Part shown: positions 33,758 through 46,029 of the stretch, in pieces
How the letters are laid out: each line of letters opens with the position of its first letter
Numbering within the stretch: the first letter of the stretch is position 1
Source: Roseateles amylovorans
Lineage (GTDB): Bacteria > Pseudomonadota > Gammaproteobacteria > Burkholderiales > Burkholderiaceae_C
Assembly: GCF_025398155.2 (NCBI RefSeq)
Contig: NZ_CP104562.2
Location: 1,178,001-1,242,000 of the forward strand
DNA length: 64,000 nucleotides
Direction: 5' to 3'
The notes under the pieces: generated by a model
What the model saw: the letters and a program-made list of their open reading frames with translations, nothing else
Told to the model about the DNA's origin: nothing
Databases searched by the model: none
Made by a program: the position numbers and the translations under genes

Positions 33758-35479
33758 ATGAAGAAAATTGATCGTCAGGCCATGTCGGGCCAATTCACCG
33801 GGCGTGTCGCACAGATCGCCTTGACTGCCACGATGGTGGCTGTGCTGACCGCTTGCGGCGGCGGCGGCGGAGACGCCGGCGACCCTGTCATTGGCGGAGG
33901 CACAGGATCGGGCGGCGCCACGGTGACCGTGTCCGATCTGTCCATGACGCTGGACAAGACCAGCATCACGAACTCGGGCAGCGACACGGTCGTCACCACC
34001 TTGACGGCGGTTGATGCGAATCGCGCCGTGGTGGCCAATGTGCCGGTGAGTTTCTCGGTCAACAACGGTGCGACGATCACGGTCATCAACGCGACCACTG
34101 ACACGACCGGCAAGGCCGTGGCGAACGTTCAGATCGGCGCGGACAAGTCCAATCGTCTGGTCACCGTGACCGCGACCAGTGGATCGTTGACCCGTACGGC
34201 CACCTTCCAGGTGACCGGTGCGGATCTGGATGCCTCTGCAGTTCCGACGACGCCCACGGCTGGTTCCTCTGGCAATACCGTCCAGTACCGACTGAGCGAC
34301 GTCAACGACAACGCGATCGCCAATGCGCCGATCGCAGTCACCGCGCCAGGGCTGACCGCAGCCAACGGCACCACCGATGCCAACGGCGCCTTCACCTTCA
34401 CCTACACCGCACCGACCACGCCGGGTCCGATCGACATCTCCGCGACGGCTGGTGGCGTGACCAAGGTGGCCACGGTGACCGTGCCGTCGACCACGTCGAC
34501 GATTCCGGCAGTGACCACGGTGGTCGCCTCGAGCGCGGTGTCGGCGAATCCGACGGTGCTCAATGTCAACAGCACCGGCATCACCACCAATCGCGCCGAA
34601 CTGCGTGCGCTGTTCCTGGGCGCGAACAATTCGCCGATCAAGAACATTCGTGTTCGCTTCGACATGAATGGCGATGTGAACAGCATCGGTGGCACGATCA
34701 GCTCCGGCAGCGCACTGGTCTATACGGACAGTGCTGGTGCGGCAACGACCAGCTACTACCCGGCCTCGCGGCCCAGCCCGACCAATGGCGTGACGATCCG
34801 TGCGTGCTGGGACTACGCCGATTTCGCGGCGACCGCTTGCCCCAACACGCTCACCACCACCCTGACGGTGGTGTCGGATCCGTTGTCGATCAGCATTGGC
34901 ACCGACAACACCCTCGCCGAAGGCACGAGCAAGCTGACCTATGTGAAGCGGTTTGTGGTTCTTGTGGTGGACGCGGCCGGCAATCCCAAGGCCGACGTGC
35001 AGATTACGCCGTCGCTGGACCTCACGTCTTACATGAAGGGCGCTTACGCAGTCTCTGGGACATCGTGGTCGGCCTTCCACTCGCTGGATGGCGTGACGAC
35101 GGGTGGTCGAAGCGAGCCCTGCCTGAACGAGGATTTGAACCGCAACGGCTCCATCGATACCGGTGATGACAAGAACCTCAACGGGCAACTGGATCCGCGC
35201 AAGTCTGACGCCTCCATCAGCTTTGAAGGTGCGACCAAGACTGACTCCAGCGGCACTGCGGTGATCAAGTTGGAGTACCCCAAGAGCGTGGCCACCTGGG
35301 TGAATTACACGGTGACCGTGTCGGCCTTTGGCGTGCTGAGCCCGCCTGCGACCTACAGCTCGACCTTGTCCGCATTGGCGACTGATTTCACCAGCGCCAC
35401 GGTGTCGCCTGCCTTCCAGGTCAGCCCGTACGGAACCACTCGCCTCTCCGGTGAAAGCTACTGCTCGACCAGAGACTGA
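33758..35479 (+). CDS. Putative Ig-like repeat lipoprotein in the pil–aro cluster
   Basis: The 573-residue product has a signal peptide with lipobox LTAC (Cys33) followed by a Gly-rich linker. At least three bacterial Ig-like (Big_1/invasin-type) repeats follow, each with a VxVTxxSGxxTxTATFxVTG or DxNGxATFTYT-style end (approximately residues 55–150, 150–250 and 260–380). A Ca-binding-like segment with DLNRNGSIDTGDDKNLNGQLD lies near residues 458–480, resembling paired EF-hand/dockerin loops. AGGAG precedes the ATG. It is probably surface- or periplasm-exposed and could act in adhesion or pilus-associated functions; this is inferred only from its place after pilQ. Confidence 0.82.
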   Translation: MKKIDRQAMSGQFTGRVAQIALTATMVAVLTACGGGGGDAGDPVIGGGTGSGGATVTVSDLSMTLDKTSITNSGSDTVVTTLTAVDANRAVVANVPVSFSVNNGATITVINATTDTTGKAVANVQIGADKSNRLVTVTATSGSLTRTATFQVTGADLDASAVPTTPTAGSSGNTVQYRLSDVNDNAIANAPIAVTAPGLTAANGTTDANGAFTFTYTAPTTPGPIDISATAGGVTKVATVTVPSTTSTIPAVTTVVASSAVSANPTVLNVNSTGITTNRAELRALFLGANNSPIKNIRVRFDMNGDVNSIGGTISSGSALVYTDSAGAATTSYYPASRPSPTNGVTIRACWDYADFAATACPNTLTTTLTVVSDPLSISIGTDNTLAEGTSKLTYVKRFVVLVVDAAGNPKADVQITPSLDLTSYMKGAYAVSGTSWSAFHSLDGVTTGGRSEPCLNEDLNRNGSIDTGDDKNLNGQLDPRKSDASISFEGATKTDSSGTAVIKLEYPKSVATWVNYTVTVSAFGVLSPPATYSSTLSALATDFTSATVSPAFQVSPYGTTRLSGESYCSTRD

Positions 35480-35498
35480 CCTGCCTGCAGGAAGGCCC

Positions 35499-36077
35499 TT
35501 GATCCTGACCCTGGTCGGCATGCCCGGCGGTGGCAAATCCACCGTCGGCCGTTTGCTGGGCAGGCAGCTGGACATCCCCTTCGTCGACTCCGACGCCGAG
35601 ATCGAAAAACATCTCGGCGGCGAGTCGATCAAGGACTACTTCGCCCGCATGGGCGAAGTTTCGTTTCGGGACGTCGAATCACAGGTCATCGCCGAGCTGT
35701 TGAAGCGTCAGGGTGAGATGGTCCTGGCGACCGGTGGTGGCGCCGTGTTGCGTGAGATCAACCGCGACCGGCTCCATCAGCTTTCGACAGTGGTGTATCT
35801 GCGCTCGTCGCCGGACGAACTCTTCCGTCGTCTTCGACACGACACCCAACGCCCGCTTCTGCAGGTGCCCAATCCCTTGGGCAAGCTGCGTGAGCTCTAT
35901 GCGCAGCGGGATCCGCTCTACCGACGCTGCGCGCACTTCGTGCTGGAGACGGCTCGCCCCTCGGTGCATGGGCTCGCCAACATGATCCTGATGCAGATCG
36001 AACTGGCCGGGCTGATCGATCCGGCCCGGGTGGCGGCGACCGTCGGCGCCACCGTCTCGCCCACCCCTTCGGGGTGA
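35499..36077 (+). CDS. aroK: Shikimate kinase AroK
   Basis: AroK phosphorylates shikimate, the fifth step of the chorismate pathway. The product has the Walker A motif GMPGGGKSTVGR near the N-terminus, the shikimate-binding DSDAEIEKHLGGESIKDYFARMGEVSFRDVE, ATGGGAVLR, and the lid region RPLLQVPNPLGKLRELYAQRDPLYRRCA. The TTG at 35499 is preferred because AGGAAG lies four bases before it, giving 192 residues. A GTG at 35451 would overlap the preceding gene by 29 bases without a ribosome-binding site. A C-terminal extension of about 25 residues is present. The gene sits directly before aroB, as is common. Confidence 0.9.
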   Translation: MILTLVGMPGGGKSTVGRLLGRQLDIPFVDSDAEIEKHLGGESIKDYFARMGEVSFRDVESQVIAELLKRQGEMVLATGGGAVLREINRDRLHQLSTVVYLRSSPDELFRRLRHDTQRPLLQVPNPLGKLRELYAQRDPLYRRCAHFVLETARPSVHGLANMILMQIELAGLIDPARVAATVGATVSPTPSG

Positions 36078-36078
36078 A

Positions 36079-36111
36079 CGACGGGGGAGCGACGGGGGAA
36101 CGACGGGGGAG
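36079..36111. repeat. Three tandem 11-bp repeats between aroK and aroB
   Basis: The unit CGACGGGGGAR occurs three times immediately after the aroK stop. It leaves a 73-base spacer before aroB. Confidence 0.85.
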
Positions 36112-36150
36112 CGCCGGCAGAGGTCAAGGCGACGCCCGTACACTTGGTTC

Positions 36151-37287
36151 ATGAGTGTTTCGTCCCCTGAGTCTTCCGCGTGCGTGCCGATCGAACTCGG
36201 CGAGCGCAGTTATGAGATCCGCATCGGCCCCGGACTGCTGGACCTTGCCAGTACATGGCAAGGGCTGCCCCGCGCGGCCACGGCGCTGATCGTCACCAAC
36301 GATCGTGTGGGCCCGCTCTATCTCGAACGGCTTCGCACGCAGTTGCAGCCGCACTTCGGACGCATAGATGCCGTCGTGCTGCCGGACGGTGAACAGCACA
36401 AGAGCGCGTCCTCTCTCGATGCGGTGATCGACCACCTGCTCGCGTCAGCGTCTGATCGCAAGACGGTGCTGTTCGCACTGGGCGGTGGCGTGATCGGCGA
36501 TCTGGCCGGCTTCGCTGCCGCCATCTACATGCGAGGCGTGCCCTTTGTGCAGGTCCCGACGACCCTGCTCGCACAGGTCGACTCTTCGGTGGGCGGCAAG
36601 ACGGCGATCAATCACCCCCGCGGCAAGAACATGGTGGGGGCGTTCTACCAGCCCATCCGGGTGGTGGCTGACCTGGACACGCTGGACACGCTGCCCCCGC
36701 GAGAGCTTTCCGCCGGCCTGGCGGAGATCATCAAATACGGCCCCATCGCCGATGCGGCTTTCCTGGACTGGATCGAACACAACCTCGATGCCTTGCTCGA
36801 CCGCGACAAGGCGACGTTGGCCTATGCCGTCAAGCGAAGCTGCGAGATCAAGGCCTGGGTGGTCGGACAGGATGAGCGGGAGTCTGGTCTGCGCGCCATC
36901 CTCAACTTCGGCCACACCTTCGGCCACGCGATCGAGACGGGCCTGGGCTACGGCGCCTGGCTGCATGGCGAAGCCGTGGGCTGCGGCATGGTGCTTGCGT
37001 CGGAACTGTCGGCGCGGCTGGGGTTGATGCCGGCGAGTTTCGTGGACCGGATGCAGCGGCTGATCGAGCGCGCGCGTCTGCCGGTGCTCGCCCCGGCGCT
37101 GGGCCTGGACCGCTATCTCGAGCTGATGCAAGTGGACAAGAAGAATGAGGACGGCGAGATTCGTTTCGTCGTCATCGAAGGCCTGGGCAAGGCGGTCATG
37201 CGCACCGCTTCGAAGACCTTGATTGCCGAGACGCTGGCCGCGCATCTGGACCCCTCGCCCATGGCGGTCCAGCAAACCGATCACTGA
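36151..37287 (+). CDS. aroB: 3-Dehydroquinate synthase AroB
   Basis: AroB converts DAHP to 3-dehydroquinate using NAD and a divalent metal. The 378-residue product has DGEQHKS, the NAD-binding glycine motif ALGGGVIGDLAGFAAAIYMRG, VPTTLLAQVDSSVGGKTAINHPRGKNMVGAFYQP, and the metal ligands in GLAEIIKYG, LNFGHTFGHAIE and HGEAVGCGM. All catalytic regions are intact. It starts 73 bases after aroK and is followed 19 bases later by dgt. Confidence 0.97.
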   Translation: MSVSSPESSACVPIELGERSYEIRIGPGLLDLASTWQGLPRAATALIVTNDRVGPLYLERLRTQLQPHFGRIDAVVLPDGEQHKSASSLDAVIDHLLASASDRKTVLFALGGGVIGDLAGFAAAIYMRGVPFVQVPTTLLAQVDSSVGGKTAINHPRGKNMVGAFYQPIRVVADLDTLDTLPPRELSAGLAEIIKYGPIADAAFLDWIEHNLDALLDRDKATLAYAVKRSCEIKAWVVGQDERESGLRAILNFGHTFGHAIETGLGYGAWLHGEAVGCGMVLASELSARLGLMPASFVDRMQRLIERARLPVLAPALGLDRYLELMQVDKKNEDGEIRFVVIEGLGKAVMRTASKTLIAETLAAHLDPSPMAVQQTDH

Positions 37288-37306
37288 GCGAGATCACTCA
37301 CCGACC

Positions 37307-38437
37307 ATGCTGCGCGCCCCTTATGCCTCTGATCCCGCGCGCAGTCGCGGTCGCCGTCACCCAGAACCGCCGGCACCCACTCGCAGCGAGTTCCAGCGCG
37401 ATCGCGACCGCATCGTCCACAGCAGCGCGTTTCGACGCCTGGTCTACAAGACGCAGGTCTTTCTCAACCATGAGGGCGACCTGTTCCGCACTCGGCTGAC
37501 CCATTCGCTGGAGGTGGCCCAACTCGGGCGCTCCATCGGACGGAGCCTGGGCTTGGATGAGGATCTGATCGAGACCGTCGCCCTGGCGCATGACCTCGGC
37601 CACACGCCCTTCGGCCATGCGGGCCAGGATGTGCTGAACGACTGCATGAAGGCACACGGCGGGTTCGAGCACAACCTGCAGTCCCTGCGCGTGGTGGACA
37701 GGCTGGAGCTGCGTTACCCCTCGTTCGATGGGCTGAATCTCAGCTTCGAAAGTCGGGAAGGGATTCTCAAGCACTGCAGCCGGCGTGATGCGCAGCGTCT
37801 GGAGGATCGAGAACCGGGCGGCGTGGCCAGCCGCTTTCTCACTGGTGGTCAGCCCAGTCTGGAGGCGCAGCTCTGCAATCTGGCGGACGAGGTGGCCTAC
37901 AACGCGCATGACGTCGACGACGGCGTCCGTTCCGGGCTGGTGACCCTGGAACAGTTGGAACAGGTGCCGCTGGTGCAGCGCTTCCTGCGTGAGACGCTGG
38001 CCGAATATCCAAATCTGCTGGGCAAGCGATTGCTGGCCGAGACCATCCGCCGGATGCTGTCGCAGCAGGTTTACGACATCATTGGCGCCACCCGCACCGC
38101 GATCGAGGCGGCCTCACCTGCCGATGCCGATGAAGCGCGGCGTGCCGGCCCTCTGCTGCGATTCAGTCCCGAGATGCGTCATGCGAGCACCGAGCTCAAG
38201 CGCTTCCTCTTCAGCAACCTCTATCGCCATCCTGCGGTGCAGGAAAAGCGGGACCGCGCTGAACTCGTGCTGCGGGATTTGTTCCAGATCTACTTGAACG
38301 ATGTGGCTCAGCTGCCAGCCGATTTTGCCGACAGCGACGACCACGCCCGTGCCTGCGCCGACTACATCGCCGGGATGACCGACCGGTTTGCACTGCGGGA
38401 GCATGAGCGATTGACCGGGAAGCGGCTGTTCGGCTGA
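37307..38437 (+). CDS. dgt: dGTPase-like HD-domain triphosphohydrolase Dgt
   Basis: This enzyme hydrolyses deoxynucleoside triphosphates, usually dGTP, to the nucleoside and triphosphate. The 376-residue product has the N-terminal dNTP-binding RDRDRIVHSSAFRRLVYKTQVF, the HD metal site in FRTRLTHSLEV and LAHDLGHTPFGHAGQ, the ligand Asp in LADEVAYNAHDVDDGV, and a C-terminal helical part. Start MLRAPYASDPARSRGRR fits the family; a longer in-frame form overlaps aroB. Position after aroB is conserved in many Burkholderiales. Confidence 0.94.
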   Translation: MLRAPYASDPARSRGRRHPEPPAPTRSEFQRDRDRIVHSSAFRRLVYKTQVFLNHEGDLFRTRLTHSLEVAQLGRSIGRSLGLDEDLIETVALAHDLGHTPFGHAGQDVLNDCMKAHGGFEHNLQSLRVVDRLELRYPSFDGLNLSFESREGILKHCSRRDAQRLEDREPGGVASRFLTGGQPSLEAQLCNLADEVAYNAHDVDDGVRSGLVTLEQLEQVPLVQRFLRETLAEYPNLLGKRLLAETIRRMLSQQVYDIIGATRTAIEAASPADADEARRAGPLLRFSPEMRHASTELKRFLFSNLYRHPAVQEKRDRAELVLRDLFQIYLNDVAQLPADFADSDDHARACADYIAGMTDRFALREHERLTGKRLFG

Positions 38438-38542
38438 TTGGATCGCCGATCGCTGCATCCACGGCCTCACAGCGCGCCTCCGCCAATCCGCCAATCCGCC
38501 ATTCCGTTATCTGATCCCGCTGACCGTCGAGCCGGCAATCCA

Positions 38543-38555
38543 TAATTGGGGACAG
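38543..38555 (+). repeat. Left flanking repeat of the REP-associated transposase
   Basis: TAATTGGGGACAG is an imperfect inverted partner (10 of 13) of TAAATAGGGACAG, read on the minus strand at 39270–39258 and overlapping the transposase stop codon. A third related copy, TAATTAGGGTCAG, is on the minus strand at 39320–39308. They bracket the transposase gene and may be its recognition sites. Confidence 0.55.
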
Positions 38556-38569
38556 ATCGAGAGGCCCCG

Positions 38570-39271
38570 ATGGCACGACTTCCCCGATTGGCCCTGGCCG
38601 GCCACCTGCATCATCTGATTCACCGCGGCCACAACCTTCAACCGATCGCGCAGGACGACGACGACCGTCGTGCCTTGCTGGCCGCGTTGCAGGACTGCGC
38701 GGCGACCCACAAGGTCGCGATCCATGCCTATGTGGTGATGCCCAATCACCTCCACCTGCTGGTGACGCCCTCGACCGACGACGGTCTCAGCCGCACGATG
38801 CAGGCGCTGGGACGACGCTACGTCGCGGCCTACAACCAGCGGCATTCGCGGGTGGGCACCCTCTGGGAAGGGCGCTTCAGAGCCGCTCCCATCGAAGCCG
38901 AGGCGTACTTGTTGCCGGTGATGCGCAGCATCGAACTGAACCCGCAGCGTGCGGGTTTGGTCCAGGATCCAGCCGATTATGTGTGGTCCTCCGCCGCGCA
39001 CCATTTGGGGCGCCGCCGCGATCCGTTGCTGACGGACCCGCCCGGATTCTGGGCATTGGGCAACACCCCGTTTGAACGTGAGCTCGCCTGGCGACGCCTG
39101 TTGGAAGAGGGCGAACAGGAGAGCGAGCGCAAACGTCTGGTCGATGCTGCGCTCAAGGGATGGCCGCTCGGCTCGGCACGCTTCCTGCAGCTGCTGGGCG
39201 ATGTGTCGGAACGGCCGCTGACCCCTCGACCGCGCGGCCGGCCACCCAAAATTAAACCTGTCCCTATTTAA
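38570..39271 (+). CDS. REP-associated tyrosine transposase (IS200/Y1-like, RAYT)
   Basis: RAYTs are single-copy relatives of IS200/IS605 transposases that act on short palindromic repeats. The 233-residue product starts MARLPRLALAGHLHHLIHRGHN and has the HUH motif in VVMPNHLHLLVTP. The conserved WEGRFRAAPIEAEAYLLPVMRSIELNPQRAGLV contains the predicted catalytic Tyr, and WSSAAHHLG follows. The chosen ATG follows a flanking repeat by 14 bases. The gene stands between dgt and gltB; it appears intact and has its own flanking repeats. It may be domesticated rather than a recent insertion. Confidence 0.9.
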   Translation: MARLPRLALAGHLHHLIHRGHNLQPIAQDDDDRRALLAALQDCAATHKVAIHAYVVMPNHLHLLVTPSTDDGLSRTMQALGRRYVAAYNQRHSRVGTLWEGRFRAAPIEAEAYLLPVMRSIELNPQRAGLVQDPADYVWSSAAHHLGRRRDPLLTDPPGFWALGNTPFERELAWRRLLEEGEQESERKRLVDAALKGWPLGSARFLQLLGDVSERPLTPRPRGRPPKIKPVPI

Positions 39272-39320
39272 TGTCGAACTCTCAATGAGTGGGTTCTTAA
39301 AGCGACACTGACCCTAATTA
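39258..39320 (-). repeat. Right flanking repeats of the REP-associated transposase
   Basis: Two minus-strand copies, TAAATAGGGACAG (39270–39258) and TAATTAGGGTCAG (39320–39308), follow the transposase gene. The first includes part of its stop codon. Both resemble the left copy at 38543–38555. Confidence 0.5.
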
Positions 39321-39390
39321 GTTGTGCTTGTGCTCGATAGGAGGGGGCAGTAACCTGCGCGGGTTTGTCATTGACTCCAGGAGGCCACCG

Positions 39391-44175
<4,785 letters not shown>

Positions 44176-44219
44176 GTCACGCATCGCTGACAAGCTGAAC
44201 CGATCAGGAGAAAGCCGAC

Positions 44220-45707
44220 ATGGGAAAAGTCACCGGCTTCATGGAATACGAGCGTCTGGAAGAGGGCTACGAGCCCGTCGCGACGCGGCTCAAGAACTAC
44301 AAGGAATTCGTCATCGGTCTCAACACCGAGCAGGCGAAGCAGCAGGGTGCCCGCTGCATGGACTGCGGCACGCCGTTCTGCAACAGCGGCTGCCCGGTCA
44401 ACAACATCATTCCGGACTTCAATGACCTGGTGTACCGGGGCGGAGCAACCGATTGGAAGAGCGCCATCGCGGTGCTGCACTCGACCAACAACTTCCCCGA
44501 ATTCACCGGCCGCATCTGTCCCGCACCCTGCGAGGCGGCCTGCACCTTGAACGTCAATGACGACGCGGTTGGCATCAAGTCGATCGAGCACGCCATCATC
44601 GACCGTGCGTGGGCCGAAGGCTGGGTGACGCCGCGTCTGCCGAAGGTCAAGACCGGGAAGACGGTGGCCATCGTCGGCTCCGGCCCGGCTGGCCTGGCCG
44701 CTGCGCAACAACTGGCGCGCGCGGGGCACAGCGTGACGGTGTTCGAGAAGAACGATCGTGTCGGCGGCCTGCTGCGCTACGGCATTCCCGACTTCAAGAT
44801 GGAGAAGAGCCACATCGATCGTCGCGTGGCGCAGATGGAAGCCGAAGGCGTGGTGTTCCGCACCGGGGTGATGGTGGCCCATCTGCCGGACGACTCCAAG
44901 GTCACGAACTGGGCCAAGGAGGTCGTCACTGCCGACGAACTGAAGCAGTCCTTCGATGCCGTGTTGCTCGCTGGTGGCGCGGAGCAATCGCGCGATCTCC
45001 CGGTGCCGGGCCGCGAGCTGCAAGGCATTCATTTCGCGATGGAGTTCCTGCCGCAGCAGAACAAGCTCAACGCCGGCGACAAGCTGAAGAACCAGTTGCG
45101 GGCCGACGGCAAGCATGTGATCGTGATCGGCGGTGGCGACACCGGCAGCGACTGCGTGGGCACCAGTAACCGTCACGGGGCCAAGAGCGTCACCCAGTTC
45201 GAACTGATGCCGCAGCCGCCCGAGGTCGAGGACCGACCGATGACCTGGCCCTACTGGCCGATCAAGCTGCGGACCTCGTCCAGCCACGAGGAGGGCTGCG
45301 ACCGCGAATTCGCCATCGCCACCAAGGAATTCATCGGCGGCGAGGGCAAGGACAAAGGCAAGGTCACTGGCGTGAAGACGGTCCGTGTGGAATGGGTCAA
45401 CGGCAAGATGGTCGAGGTGCCGAACAGCGAGCAGGTGCTGAAGGCGGACCTGGTGTTGCTCGCCATGGGCTTTGTCGCACCGGTGGGCTCGATCATCGAC
45501 GCCTTCGGCGTGGGCAAGGATGCGCGCGGCAATGCGAAGGCCACCACCGAGTTCACCGGCGGCTACAAGACCAATGTCGACAAGGTGTTTGCGGCTGGGG
45601 ATATGCGCCGTGGACAGTCACTGGTGGTGTGGGCCATCCGTGAGGGCCGCCAGGCGGCTCGAGCGGTGGATGAGTATCTGATGGGCGTGAGCGAGCTGCC
45701 GCGCTGA
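44220..45707 (+). CDS. gltD: Glutamate synthase small subunit GltD
   Basis: GltD oxidises NADPH and passes electrons to GltB. The 495-residue product has N-terminal iron–sulfur cysteine clusters (CMDCGTPFCNSGCPVNN and CPAPCEAACTLN), the FAD-binding GSGPAGLAAAQQLARAGHSVTVFEKND, the NADPH-binding GGGDTGSDCVGT and the C-terminal FAD contact KVFAAGDMRRGQSLVVWAI. CAGGAG lies ten bases before the ATG. A terminator follows about 50 bases after the stop, ending the gltBD operon. Confidence 0.97.
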   Translation: MGKVTGFMEYERLEEGYEPVATRLKNYKEFVIGLNTEQAKQQGARCMDCGTPFCNSGCPVNNIIPDFNDLVYRGGATDWKSAIAVLHSTNNFPEFTGRICPAPCEAACTLNVNDDAVGIKSIEHAIIDRAWAEGWVTPRLPKVKTGKTVAIVGSGPAGLAAAQQLARAGHSVTVFEKNDRVGGLLRYGIPDFKMEKSHIDRRVAQMEAEGVVFRTGVMVAHLPDDSKVTNWAKEVVTADELKQSFDAVLLAGGAEQSRDLPVPGRELQGIHFAMEFLPQQNKLNAGDKLKNQLRADGKHVIVIGGGDTGSDCVGTSNRHGAKSVTQFELMPQPPEVEDRPMTWPYWPIKLRTSSSHEEGCDREFAIATKEFIGGEGKDKGKVTGVKTVRVEWVNGKMVEVPNSEQVLKADLVLLAMGFVAPVGSIIDAFGVGKDARGNAKATTEFTGGYKTNVDKVFAAGDMRRGQSLVVWAIREGRQAARAVDEYLMGVSELPR

Positions 45708-45754
45708 GAGGACGGTCAGCGGCGCTGAGCCGTGATGCCCTGGCCAATGGACCG

Positions 45755-45791
45755 AAGGCCTGCCGTTGCAAGACGGCAGGCCTTTGTTTTT
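45755..45791 (+). terminator. Intrinsic terminator of gltBD
   Basis: The 12-base perfect arms AAGGCCTGCCGT and ACGGCAGGCCTT surround a six-base loop and are followed by TGTTTTT. Confidence 0.92.
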
Positions 45792-45960
45792 GGCGCGCGG
45801 CGGAGGGGCGTGATCGAAGCGATGGACGGTCAGGAACCGGCTGCACGGGCCGGCGCTTCGATGTCGGTTCCCGCGCAGAGAAGCCGACGTCTCGAAGCGG
45901 TGTGCCGCCTGCGATGAGAGGGTCCCTAAGGCCGGTGGGGCGGTGCTTCAGGAATGAAAA

Positions 45961-45989
45961 AAACCCGCTGTCGTGAGACAGCGGGTTTT
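45961..45989 (-). terminator. Intrinsic terminator of the pilE–pilY1 operon
   Basis: The arms AAACCCGCTGTC and GACAGCGGGTTT with a GTGA loop (plus-strand reading) are flanked on the left by an A-run, giving a T-run on the minus strand. The element lies 41 bases past the pilY1 stop. The 170 bases between this and the gltBD terminator hold nothing recognisable. Confidence 0.9.
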
Positions 45990-46029
45990 GCGTTGGGACC
46001 GTTCGGACAGCGGTTGCTGTCGAGCTGCC

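Noticed and set aside
31302..33758. 818-codon minus-strand frame opposite pilQ
   Set aside because: Antisense shadow of pilQ, with His/Gln/Arg-rich composition and no domain.
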